Below are positions 1-6,383 of a DNA stretch of 10,544 bases, piece after piece. Within the stretch, counting starts at the first letter, position 1. Every line of letters begins with the position of its first letter. This DNA is from Candidatus Uhrbacteria bacterium (GTDB taxonomy: Bacteria; Patescibacteriota; Patescibacteriia; UBA9934), in contig DOZH01000005.1 of NCBI GenBank assembly GCA_003518105.1, positions 1-10,544 of the forward strand, read 5' to 3'. The notes beneath the pieces are model-generated. The model saw only the letters and a list, made by a program, of their open reading frames with translations. It was not told the origin of the DNA and did not search any database. The translations under genes were made by a program, and so were the position numbers.

Positions 1-82
1 AGTCATCCTTTAAGCATTTCTGGGCTGAGGCCTGAGTTAGGAACAGGAGATGCGGCGGTTGCGAGCGACAAGCCTTGGCCTA
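1..82. repeat. Right half of dispersed intergenic repeat, partial copy at window edge
   Basis: These 82 bases are identical to 1697-1778, the right half of the complete copy found between the flippase and ligase-like genes. Identity stops sharply at base 83 (g here, t at 1779). The left half lies outside the window. Within this stretch the AAGCATTTCT arm, which pairs with the left half in the complete copy, is present. Together with 1603-1778 it brackets the flippase gene in direct orientation. Confidence 0.9.
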
Positions 83-105
83 GATTGCTTCACTGGCGCT
101 CGCAA
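59..105. repeat. REP-like hairpin with 9-bp perfect stem
   Basis: TTGCGAGCG (59-67) is the exact reverse complement of CGCTCGCAA (97-105). An inner AGC/GCT pairing extends the stem. Read on the minus strand it gives TTGCGAGCG followed by GAAGCAATC, a layout that I recall from REP-like palindromes of other bacteria. The left arm belongs to the 82-base dispersed repeat. The right arm (83-105) is absent from the copy at 1778, so that copy is truncated relative to this one. Confidence 0.65.
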
Positions 106-159
106 AGACAGAAGTCCACTTAGTAATTGGTAAAAATGCTCTCTTGCTGGCATACTCAC

Positions 160-165
160 TATAAT
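160..165 (+). promoter_or_regulatory. -10 box of the flippase gene, start-proximal
   Basis: A perfect TATAAT lies only 4 bases before the ATG at 170. No convincing -35 hexamer is found 16-18 bases upstream and no Shine-Dalgarno fits between the box and the start. If the box is used, transcription begins at or within a few bases of the start codon, so the mRNA would be leaderless. Confidence 0.6.
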
Positions 166-169
166 TCTT

Positions 170-1597
170 ATGTCCGACTTAAACCAAAAACTAGCCAAAA
201 ACGCCCTCGTCCAGATTATCGGCAAAGGCCTGGGCACGGCACTTTCCCTCATTACCTTTGTCCTCCTCCTCAAATACTTGCACACCGCCGGTCTCGGCGC
301 GCTCTCCGTTGCTCTCACTTACGGCTCCATTTTCGCCATCATCGTCGACTTCGGGCTGACCCTCACCACGGCTCAGATGATCGCGGAACCCGAGGCTGAC
401 GAACAACGCATTCTGGGCGGCATTCTCACCCTACGCCTCCTCTCCGCCTTCCTCTTTCTCAGCTTCGGCGCCGCCCTCGTCTTCTTTTTCCCCTATTCCC
501 CAGAAGTAAAACTCGCCGCCGTTCTCTCCTGTGCCTCCTTCTTCTTTGGTTCCGTCGCCTCCATGTTCGCTGGCGTCTTCCAAAAACGCTTAGCCATTCA
601 CTACGTCGTCCTGGCGGAAACTCTCAACCGCACCTTCGTTTTCGTCCTAGCTGCCTTACTCCCTCTCTTCGCGCCCTCAATCGTCATCGCGGCCAGTATC
701 TTCATTGTCGGTAGCCTCGTACAGCTCGCCATCACCCTCTTCGCCGTTTTCAAATTCGGTCACCTCAAACCCAAAGTCGACCTCGCTATCTGGAAGTCCG
801 CCTTCCTCCGCACCTGGCCTATTGGTCTCTCTGGTGCTTTAAACTTAGTCTACCTCAAGGGCGACGTTTTCTTCATGTCCCTCTTACACGTTGCCGACCA
901 CGACATTGGTCTCTATGCCGCCGCCTATAAATTTGTCGACGTGGTGACCACCGTACCTGTTATGTTCATGGGCCTCATGCTGCCCCTCATGACCTTCGCC
1001 TGGGCCAAGCGTGATCACACCAGTTTCCGTGAGCACCTCCAACGTGGCTTTGACGGCCTAGTTCTCCTCGCCGTGCCTTACGCCCTCGGTGCCATTGCCC
1101 TCGGCGGCCCTCTTCTCGCCCTCATCGACCCAGATTTAGCCGCTGGTGGCCCCATTCTCGCCATTCTCGGGCCCGCCACCGCCGCCGTTTTCATCAGTTC
1201 TCTCTTCGGCCACACCGTCGTCGCCATTCACAAACAACGCCCGATGATTCTCGGCTATCTCTTTGTCGCCATCATTGCCACCGTCGGCTACATCTACGGC
1301 ATCAGTCACTACGGCATGATTGCGGCAGCCTGGGTCACCTTAGGCTCCGAAACTCTCATCGCACTCATCACAGCCGTCGTCGTCCTCACCCACACCAAAA
1401 CAAAACTCTCCCTCCGGCGCCTCTTCGCCGCCCTTCTTTCCGGCCTCGTCATGTATTTCGCTATCACTCTCATCCCTCTCCCGCACGTCACCCTCTCCAT
1501 CATCTTCGGTGTCATCATTTACCTCCTCGCCCTCCCACTCTTCGGCGGTCCAAGCCCCAAGCAGTTACTGCAACTCGTCTCACCCAGTAAACTGTAG
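170..1597 (+). CDS. Wzx-type polysaccharide flippase (MOP superfamily membrane protein)
   Basis: This 475-residue protein is almost entirely hydrophobic helices, about 12-14 by eye, with short polar loops. That matches the length and topology of Wzx/RfbX-type flippases of the MOP exporter superfamily. The N-terminus (KLAKNALVQIIGKGLG, then TFVLLLKYLHTAGLGAL) follows the family pattern, in which helix 1 begins with a conserved polar stretch and is followed by a glycine-rich G.Y/L..A segment. The predicted role is to flip lipid-linked glycan units across the cytoplasmic membrane for surface polysaccharide assembly. The ATG at 170 is chosen because TATAAT ends 4 bases upstream. The stop is followed within 6 bases by a dispersed repeat, with an O-antigen ligase-like gene beyond it, which fits a polysaccharide role. 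No glycosyltransferase is in view, so the substrate is unknown. Confidence 0.85.
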   Translation: MSDLNQKLAKNALVQIIGKGLGTALSLITFVLLLKYLHTAGLGALSVALTYGSIFAIIVDFGLTLTTAQMIAEPEADEQRILGGILTLRLLSAFLFLSFGAALVFFFPYSPEVKLAAVLSCASFFFGSVASMFAGVFQKRLAIHYVVLAETLNRTFVFVLAALLPLFAPSIVIAASIFIVGSLVQLAITLFAVFKFGHLKPKVDLAIWKSAFLRTWPIGLSGALNLVYLKGDVFFMSLLHVADHDIGLYAAAYKFVDVVTTVPVMFMGLMLPLMTFAWAKRDHTSFREHLQRGFDGLVLLAVPYALGAIALGGPLLALIDPDLAAGGPILAILGPATAAVFISSLFGHTVVAIHKQRPMILGYLFVAIIATVGYIYGISHYGMIAAAWVTLGSETLIALITAVVVLTHTKTKLSLRRLFAALLSGLVMYFAITLIPLPHVTLSIIFGVIIYLLALPLFGGPSPKQLLQLVSPSKL

Positions 1598-1602
1598 GGC
1601 TA

Positions 1603-1778
1603 GAGCCTTGTAGGAGCGAGCGACTGTCGTGTCTCCTGTGACGACGCGATGGCCGACCCGAGAAATGCTTGACTCGCTACATCCCTTTATTAGTCGAGTC
1701 ATCCTTTAAGCATTTCTGGGCTGAGGCCTGAGTTAGGAACAGGAGATGCGGCGGTTGCGAGCGACAAGCCTTGGCCTA
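1603..1778. repeat. Complete copy of ~176-bp dispersed imperfect palindrome
   Basis: The left boundary is inferred from 20 identical bases at 10525-10544; the right boundary is inferred from 82 identical bases at 1-82. It folds into a large imperfect hairpin: GACTCG 1671-1676 with CGAGTC 1695-1700; AGAAATGCTT 1661-1670 with AAGCATTTCT 1708-1717; CCC 1657-1659 with GGG 1718-1720; GGCC 1651-1654 with GGCC 1725-1728; TCTCCTGT 1632-1639 with ACAGGAGA 1739-1746. A small separate stem, GTCGT/ACGAC, lies at 1626-1645. No ORF is present, so it resembles a MITE- or REP-like nonautonomous element. It starts 6 bases after the flippase stop and could also stop transcription there. Confidence 0.8.
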
Positions 1779-1784
1779 TATAAA
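1755..1784 (+). promoter_or_regulatory. Promoter of the ligase-like gene, partly supplied by the repeat
   Basis: TTGCGA (1755-1760, 4 of 6 matches to the -35 consensus) is followed after 18 bases by TATAAA (1779-1784), which ends 4 bases before ATG 1789. The -35-like hexamer lies inside the dispersed repeat, while the -10 begins exactly where identity to the other copy ends. The spacing of -10 to ATG is the same as for the flippase. Activity is inferred, not shown. Confidence 0.5.
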
Positions 1785-1788
1785 CTCT

Positions 1789-3054
1789 ATGCTCTACGCC
1801 GCCTTTCTAATAATCCTCTTCACCTCCTTCGCCATTCTCACCTGGCGCAACTTTCGTTTTGCCCTCACCCTCTTTTGCGGCCTCTTCCCCCTTTATCTCT
1901 TACGCTTCTCCCTCGGCCCTCTCCCAACAACAGCCTTAGAAGTCCTCATCCTCATCCTCCTCACCATCTGGCTCGTTCAAAAACATTTTCTTCATAATCA
2001 ACACTTAGTGTTGCCCAACTCTAAGGGTTGGCGCCTGGCCCTCATCTTTCTCCTCGCCTGTGCCTTCTTTGCGGCCGCCCACGCACCTAACGTCTTCGCC
2101 GCCCTCGGCATTCTCAAAGCCTATTATCTCGAACCCGCTTTTATTCTCCTCCTCACCCTATCCACCTTTAAAAAACCCACCGACTGGGCCTCTGCTTTCA
2201 CCGCCCTCGTCGCGAGCGCAGTCATCGTCGCTCTCCTCGGCCTCTTTCAATATATCTCTGGCCTCGGTTTCCCTCTCGCTTGGTTAGCAGAACATCGAGT
2301 AACATCTGTATTCGATTTCCCTAACGCCGTCGGCCTCTTCCTCGCCCCTATCTTAGCCATGCTCATCGTCGCACTCGTAAACCCTCCCCCAGTTATGGGG
2401 GAGTTAGGAGGGGGCCTTAAAGTAAAACGTAAATTAGCTTTAATCGGCTCAGCAGCAGCAATTTTACTCGCCATCATCCTCGCTAAAACCGAAGCCGCCA
2501 TCGTTGCCATCCCAATCGCTCTCCTCATCACTCTCCTTCTCTCCAAAGCCAAGCCAACCATAAAAGGCGTCAGCCTTTTCGTTTTCTCGCTCGCCCTTAT
2601 CGGCGCTCTGGCTATCCCCCAAATCCGCACAAAAATCTTCCTCAACGACGTCAGCGGCACAGCTCGTACCCAAATGTGGCACGAAACATTATCGATGCTC
2701 CGCGACCAACCCCTACAAGGCGCCGGTCTCTCCGGTTTCCCAAGCGTCATCACCCCCTATCACGACGGCAGCTACTTCGAAATCTTCCAGTACCCTCACA
2801 ACATCTTCTTAAATATCTGGGTCGAGCTCGGCCTCCCCGGCCTCTTAGCTTTCTTCATCATCTCTTATCTTATCCTCAAAACTCTCTATTCCCATCGCAC
2901 TAACCCCATGAGCCTGGCCCTCCTCGCAGCCTTCTTCACCATCCTTATCCACGGCCTCGTCGACGTCCCCTTCTTCAAAAACGACCTCGCCATGCTCACC
3001 GCCTTCCTCCTCGCCGCCACCATATATCTCAATAACCAACCAAAGCAGGCCTAA
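1789..3054 (+). CDS. O-antigen ligase / Wzy-type polymerase-like membrane protein
   Basis: The 421-residue protein has about 11-12 hydrophobic helices and the C-terminal signature of the O-antigen ligase family (PF04932): a large extracytoplasmic loop (GTARTQMWHETLSMLRDQPLQGAG) ending in PHNIFLNIWVELGLPGL with His337, the typical H-N-x-x-L...E-x-G-x-x-G pattern. Such proteins polymerise lipid-linked glycan or transfer it to an acceptor at the outer face of the cytoplasmic membrane. It follows the flippase in the same direction. An in-frame TTG at 1771 would add six residues, but it lies in the dispersed repeat and upstream of the TATAAA box, so ATG 1789 is preferred. Residues about 198-208 (NPPPVMGELGGG) are encoded by a G/C palindrome that looks inserted, in a loop ending KVKRK that is probably cytoplasmic. 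Whether it acts as ligase or polymerase cannot be decided. Confidence 0.82.
   Translation: MLYAAFLIILFTSFAILTWRNFRFALTLFCGLFPLYLLRFSLGPLPTTALEVLILILLTIWLVQKHFLHNQHLVLPNSKGWRLALIFLLACAFFAAAHAPNVFAALGILKAYYLEPAFILLLTLSTFKKPTDWASAFTALVASAVIVALLGLFQYISGLGFPLAWLAEHRVTSVFDFPNAVGLFLAPILAMLIVALVNPPPVMGELGGGLKVKRKLALIGSAAAILLAIILAKTEAAIVAIPIALLITLLLSKAKPTIKGVSLFVFSLALIGALAIPQIRTKIFLNDVSGTARTQMWHETLSMLRDQPLQGAGLSGFPSVITPYHDGSYFEIFQYPHNIFLNIWVELGLPGLLAFFIISYLILKTLYSHRTNPMSLALLAAFFTILIHGLVDVPFFKNDLAMLTAFLLAATIYLNNQPKQA
2382..2416. repeat. G/C-rich palindrome inside the ligase-like reading frame
   Basis: CTCCCCCA (2384-2391) and TGGGGGAG (2396-2403) form a perfect 8-bp stem with a GTTA loop. CCCTCC at the left edge can alternatively pair with GGAGGG near 2408. 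The bases encode Pro-Pro-Pro...Gly-Gly-Gly, quite unlike the Leu/Ala/Ile-rich helices on either side. It keeps the frame open and falls in a polar loop, so the protein may tolerate it. Confidence 0.6.
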
Positions 3055-3134
3055 TCCCGCCTTGCAATTCTCGCCTTTCTTGGCTATTATCCCCTCACTC
3101 TCAGGCTCCTCACGAGCGCGTCAGCGCGAGTTAC

Positions 3135-3243
3135 GAGCCCCCGCCAAGCGCTAGCGCAGGCGAGGCGAGCGGCCAACGTGCCGCGAGTGAGCGTGAGCTA
3201 ATTTTTCACGAACGCGAACGGCAGGCCGTTGGATAAGTGAGCC
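3135..3243. repeat. Tandem hairpin repeat, unit A
   Basis: This is the first of two imperfect tandem units, about 110 bases apart, in the 295-base gene-free stretch 3055-3349. Its hairpin (3173-3232) has outer stem CCAACG/CGTTGG (3173-3178 with 3227-3232), middle stem TGCCG/CGGCA (3179-3183 with 3219-3223) and inner stem GCGT/ACGC (3191-3194 with 3212-3215), closing a 17-base T-rich loop. Bases 3055-3134 before it hold no gene that I can support, only a short GCGCG/CGCGC-type repeat near 3115-3130. Confidence 0.75.
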
Positions 3244-3244
3244 A

Positions 3245-3349
3245 GAGCCACCGCCGAGCTTCAGCGAGGCGAGACGACTGGCCGGCGTGTCGAGAGCAAG
3301 GGTGAGTTACATTTTTACGAACCCACGCGGAAGACCGCCGGGTAAAGGA
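3245..3349. repeat. Tandem hairpin repeat, unit B, next to tRNA-Ser
   Basis: The second unit shares a skeleton with unit A (GAGCC.CCGCC.AGC, AGGCGAG, GGCC..CGTG, GTGAG.TA, TTTTT, ACGAAC, CCG..GG.TAA). Its hairpin (3282-3341) has outer stem CCGGCG/CGCCGG (3282-3287 with 3336-3341) and inner stem GGGT/ACCC (3300-3303 with 3321-3324). Loop length (17) and both arm lengths between stems (12 and 11) are the same as in unit A. The stems differ from unit A only by paired changes. The unit ends directly at the tRNA. Confidence 0.75.
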
Positions 3350-3438
3350 GGAAGGGTCGCATAGCTGGTCTAGTGCGCGCGACTCGAAATCGCGTAAGCC
3401 GCAAGGCTTCGAGAGTTCGAATCTCTCCCCTTCCGCCA
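3350..3438 (+). tRNA. tRNA-Ser (anticodon CGA, reads UCG)
   Basis: An 89-base cloverleaf with encoded CCA. The acceptor stem is GGAAGGG with CCCTTCC, discriminator G. The anticodon stem CGCGA/TCGCG holds a 7-base loop CTCGAAA with anticodon CGA. The long variable arm AAGCC-GCAA-GGCTT marks a class II (serine) tRNA. The T arm is GAGAG-TTCGAAT-CTCTC. The terminal A of CCA is already the first base of the downstream terminator stem. Hairpin unit B ends at its 5' side, so the hairpins may be part of the precursor transcript. Confidence 0.95.
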
Positions 3439-3470
3439 AAAATATCCAGATAAAATCTGGATATTTTTGT
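3438..3470. terminator. Bidirectional terminator between tRNA-Ser and the deaminase-like gene
   Basis: A perfect 14-bp stem, AAAAATATCCAGAT (3438-3451) with ATCTGGATATTTTT (3455-3468), has an AAA loop. The T run lies at the 3' end of the stem on either strand, so it can end the tRNA transcript and the minus-strand gene whose stop codon is at 3471-3473. Confidence 0.85.
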
Positions 3471-4286
3471 TTAATCATCCTCCCGCTTCTCCCCATGCAT
3501 TCCATGCAAATGCTCCACCTCATCAACTCTATTCAAATCCACATCATCCGCACTTTGCGTCACAATCTCCGTCTGCAAAGAAATAATCCCCGCCTTGCCC
3601 GTCAATTTCGGATCATACACCAAACGATCGCGACACTCGGCACATGGCGTCAACGTCCCATGCAACATGCCACTCACGTCGTCAGCTCGTGGTTCGCCTA
3701 CTACGGCAATAGATAGAACCCTGTAAATACCAGTCTCACCAGGGTTGGTCGGCTCCGTAATTCTGTACATTAAATTTTGCTCAGCACAACATTTTACGCC
3801 ATCCGGTGTCGCCTCGTGCTGTTCGTTTAATTTCGTATTCGCATCAAATATTATAACCCACGGATTACCATCCGCCTCGTTTACTTTACGCAACGCCAAC
3901 ATCGCCCCGCCAACTCTAAACGGCGGCACCCGATGATGTCTCGTAAAAGCCCGCGCCCCATGCGCCAATTTCAACAACTCACTCCGCACCTCATTTTGCG
4001 CCCACTCTATTTGCAGTTGTGTCGGATTAGGCCCAGTTCGCGCTAACAACAAAGCTCTTATCTCCGCCACTTGCTGTTCAAGCTCTCGCAACTTCTCAAC
4101 TTCGCCCAACTTCTCCGCCCTATCTTGCAAACTTTCTCGGTACCGCCGCTTAAAATCATTTCTTTCACTCACTATCGCCTCCATGTACGGCCTGCCCCGT
4201 CTCTCCGCCTCCGCCACCGTCATAATCTCAATTCCTTTCTCCTTATTCACCTCATGTCCCTGTCCTCCTGGTTCATTATCAGTCAT
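3471..4286 (-). CDS. Coiled-coil protein with cytidine deaminase-like domain
   Basis: 271 residues. Residues about 40-83 are charged and helical with a heptad-like pattern (VEKLRELEQQVAEIRALLL), a probable coiled coil. Residues about 95-240 match the cytidine deaminase fold: a FRVGGAMLAL segment like the family's F.VGAAL, then CCAEQNL with zinc ligand Cys167 and catalytic Glu169, then TPCAECR with Cys215 and Cys218. All zinc and proton-shuttle residues are intact, so deamination of a base or nucleoside-type substrate is plausible. At 271 residues it is about twice a housekeeping cytidine deaminase (~130). The tail is acidic and His-containing (HLHGMHGEKREDD). An alternative start is Met22 (4223), preceded by AAAGGA at 9-base spacing. 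A TATAGT abuts the ATG at 4286, which would favour the shorter form. The substrate is unknown; a free-nucleoside, RNA or modified-base target is equally possible. Confidence 0.72.
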   Translation of the reverse strand: MTDNEPGGQGHEVNKEKGIEIMTVAEAERRGRPYMEAIVSERNDFKRRYRESLQDRAEKLGEVEKLRELEQQVAEIRALLLARTGPNPTQLQIEWAQNEVRSELLKLAHGARAFTRHHRVPPFRVGGAMLALRKVNEADGNPWVIIFDANTKLNEQHEATPDGVKCCAEQNLMYRITEPTNPGETGIYRVLSIAVVGEPRADDVSGMLHGTLTPCAECRDRLVYDPKLTGKAGIISLQTEIVTQSADDVDLNRVDEVEHLHGMHGEKREDD

Positions 4287-4336
4287 ACTATAACTAAAAT
4301 CTTCAGTTCCCCAATTTTACCACAATCACTACATAT

Positions 4337-4957
4337 ATGAAATTTTATCTCTCCTCCTTTCGCCTCGGCAACCAAGCCACCAAACTCAAAATCCTCATTC
4401 CCCACGGGCACATCGCCTACATCCCCAATGCTCTCGATTTCACCAACGTGGACCAAACTCGGCGTGACGCACATATCAAACAAGATCTCGACTCCTTACG
4501 TGAGCTCGGTTTAAGAGTGGAGACGCTAAACCTCCACGACTACTTTGGTCAGCAAGCTGCCCTCCAAGCCAAATTAACCGAAATTGGTGCCATCTTCGTT
4601 AGTGGTGGCAACGTCTTCATTCTCCGCCAGGCCATGAAACTCAGTGGTCTCGACGTCATTCTCACTCAATCTCTCCTTCCCAAAGATGTTCTCTACGCTG
4701 GCTATAGCGCCGCCGGTTGTGTGCTCTCACCCAATCTCGACGCCTACAAAATTGTCGACGACGCCACTGAAACTCCCTACCCCGAACTCCCCGAAGTCAT
4801 CTGGACCGGCCTCAATCTCATTGACTTCGCATTCCTCCCGCACTGGGACTCGGATCACCCAGAATCTGCCACCATCACCCAAGCAGTCGAATACTGCCAG
4901 CAACACAATCTCCCCTACAAAACTCTCCGCGACGGTGAGGTCCTGATAATCGAATAA
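4337..4957 (+). CDS. Peptidase S51 family protein (dipeptidase E-like)
   Basis: 206 residues, close to the 200-240 usual for the S51 family. Visible marks are VSGGNVFILRQ at 88-98 (the GGN turn that lines the active site), AGYSAAGCVL at 121-130 with the presumed nucleophile Ser124 on its elbow, and FAFLPHWDSDHPES at 164-177 with His169 as the likely catalytic His. The family includes aspartyl dipeptidase PepE and cyanophycinase-like enzymes; the order of motifs fits PepE-type peptidases that act in the cytoplasm. No signal peptide is seen. The gene is divergent from the deaminase-like gene (50-base gap, which must hold both promoters) and ends 3 bases before the GH6 gene, so the two are probably co-transcribed. 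The substrate is not evident, and no cyanophycin synthetase is in the window. Confidence 0.82.
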   Translation: MKFYLSSFRLGNQATKLKILIPHGHIAYIPNALDFTNVDQTRRDAHIKQDLDSLRELGLRVETLNLHDYFGQQAALQAKLTEIGAIFVSGGNVFILRQAMKLSGLDVILTQSLLPKDVLYAGYSAAGCVLSPNLDAYKIVDDATETPYPELPEVIWTGLNLIDFAFLPHWDSDHPESATITQAVEYCQQHNLPYKTLRDGEVLIIE

Positions 4958-4960
4958 TCT

Positions 4961-6379
4961 ATGACTCGTCCGCCCCTAAAACGTCTCCGAGTCTCTACTA
5001 AAAACCTTAGTTTGCTATTCGCTCTATTCATCTCTTCCCAACTCCTACAATTCTCCCCCACCCTCGCCGCCAGCACGCTCGAATCTGGCAGCTATCTTAA
5101 AGGTAGCAGCTTTTCTGACGTTTATTACGTCGACCTTGACCAAAACGGCCATCTACAACGTCACGCTTTTATTAATGAGCAAATTTTCTTCACCTGGCAA
5201 AATAACTTCGATCGCGTCATCACCGTCTCCGACAGCATCCTCGCCTCCCTCCCCTTATCGTCATTAGTTCTACCCAAACCCGAGGTCGTCCTCGTCAAAA
5301 TCCAAAGCGACGCCCGTACCTACGCCGTGGACAATGCTCAGCAGCTCCGCTGGCTTACCACCGAAGAATCAGCCATCAATCTCTACGGCACCAACTGGGC
5401 CAACTACATCATCGACCTCCCACCAACTATCTTTCCTCACTTCACCCGTGGCCTCGATCTCACCTCTCTCGACTACTCTCCCAACCTCTCGGTCCTCAAA
5501 ACCCGTTCACAACTGGTCTCTACAACCAACGAGGTCATCAACAATCCTTTAAGCAACACCATATTCTATACCGACCCCAACTCCGACGCCCGCCAGCAAA
5601 TAACCGCCTGGGCCGGCTCCAATCCAGCCGATGCCACCGCCCTGGAACTCATCGCCTCGCAGCCCACCGCCAAATGGTTCGGTGACTGGAACAGTAACAT
5701 CGAGAACTCGGTTAATGATTACGTCACCACAGCTGCTGCCGCTGGCACCCTTCCTGTACTCGCTACCTACAACATTCCTAACCTTGGTTGCTACTCCTCA
5801 AGCGGCGCTGGCTACGACGCCGACTATCTCACCTGGCTAACTAACTTCACTGCCGGCCTCCATAATCGCCCCGCCGTCATTATCCTCGAACCCGACGCCA
5901 CCTCCGCTTCTTGCGTCACCACCAATCGTCTCGCCCTACTCGCCAGCGCCATCACCATCCTAAAATCCTCACCAAACACTCTCGTTTATCTCGACGCCGG
6001 TCACGCCGACTGGATTGACCCGAGCACCATGGCCAGTCGCTTAACCACCGCCAACATCGCCGCTGCCGACGGCTTCGCACTCAACATTTCAAACTTCTAC
6101 ACAAACGAGGAAAACATCACCTACGGCACCGCCATCAGCAATCTCATCAACAACAAACATTTCATCATCGACACCGGCCGCAACGGTAATGGCTCAAACG
6201 GCGAGTGGTGTAACCCAACCGGTCGTCGCCTCGGCACCAACCCTACCACCAACACCGGCAACGCCCTCGTCGACGCCTTCCTCTGGGTCAAACCCCCCGG
6301 CGAATCTGACGGTACCTGCAACGGTGGCCCTGCAGCTGGCGACTGGTGGCTCGCTTACGCCCTCAGCCTTACAAAATAA
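4961..6379 (+). CDS. Secreted glycoside hydrolase family 6 protein with N-terminal surface domain; catalytic acid missing
   Basis: 472 residues. Residues 1-37 form a signal peptide (KRLR, hydrophobic core, LAAS). Residues about 42-165 carry two related beta-rich units (YLKGSS..VYYVD..G; VKIQSD..TYAVD...LRW) of a type also found in the convergent gene. Residues about 195-470 are a GH6 (cellulase/cellobiohydrolase) domain: WFGDWN (Asp242), VIILEPDA (309-313), LDAGHADW (344-351), GFALNISNF, FIIDTGRNGNG, WCNPTGRRLG, WVKPPGESDG (Asp450) and GPAAGDWW. The first family signature, normally P-x-R-D-C with the proton-donor Asp, here reads PNLGC: Leu275-Gly276 replace Arg-Asp while Cys277 stays. Hydrolysis by the usual mechanism is therefore doubtful; glycan binding or an alternative donor is possible. 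There is no sorting motif or C-terminal membrane segment. Confidence 0.88.
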   Translation: MTRPPLKRLRVSTKNLSLLFALFISSQLLQFSPTLAASTLESGSYLKGSSFSDVYYVDLDQNGHLQRHAFINEQIFFTWQNNFDRVITVSDSILASLPLSSLVLPKPEVVLVKIQSDARTYAVDNAQQLRWLTTEESAINLYGTNWANYIIDLPPTIFPHFTRGLDLTSLDYSPNLSVLKTRSQLVSTTNEVINNPLSNTIFYTDPNSDARQQITAWAGSNPADATALELIASQPTAKWFGDWNSNIENSVNDYVTTAAAAGTLPVLATYNIPNLGCYSSSGAGYDADYLTWLTNFTAGLHNRPAVIILEPDATSASCVTTNRLALLASAITILKSSPNTLVYLDAGHADWIDPSTMASRLTTANIAAADGFALNISNFYTNEENITYGTAISNLINNKHFIIDTGRNGNGSNGEWCNPTGRRLGTNPTTNTGNALVDAFLWVKPPGESDGTCNGGPAAGDWWLAYALSLTK

Positions 6380-6383
6380 TTTC

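Noticed and set aside
1603..1778. Integron attC site and gene cassette arrangement
   Set aside because: A large imperfect palindrome between genes suggested attC, but no GTTRRRY/RYYYAAC core sites are found at the arms and no integrase is present.
1..1778. Composite transposon with the flippase as cargo between two direct repeats
   Set aside because: No transposase or target-site duplication is seen, and a third copy at 10525 is better explained by a dispersed repeat family.
1771..1788. TTG start for the ligase-like gene at 1771
   Set aside because: The TTG lies in the dispersed repeat and upstream of the TATAAA box; ATG 1789 has the same spacing to its -10 as the flippase start.
2247..2753. 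168-codon minus-strand ORF opposite the ligase-like gene
   Set aside because: It is a shadow of the plus-strand gene, which has clear membrane helices and family motifs. The Arg/Met/Ala-rich translation has no recognisable fold.
3113..3345. CRISPR array
   Set aside because: Only two long imperfect units are present, they have no unique spacers, and no cas gene is present.
3206..3526. 106-codon minus-strand ORF with GERFELSKPCGLRDFESRALDQL
   Set aside because: It is the antisense translation of tRNA-Ser and its flanking repeats and terminator. The peptide follows directly from the tRNA T arm, variable arm and anticodon arm sequence.
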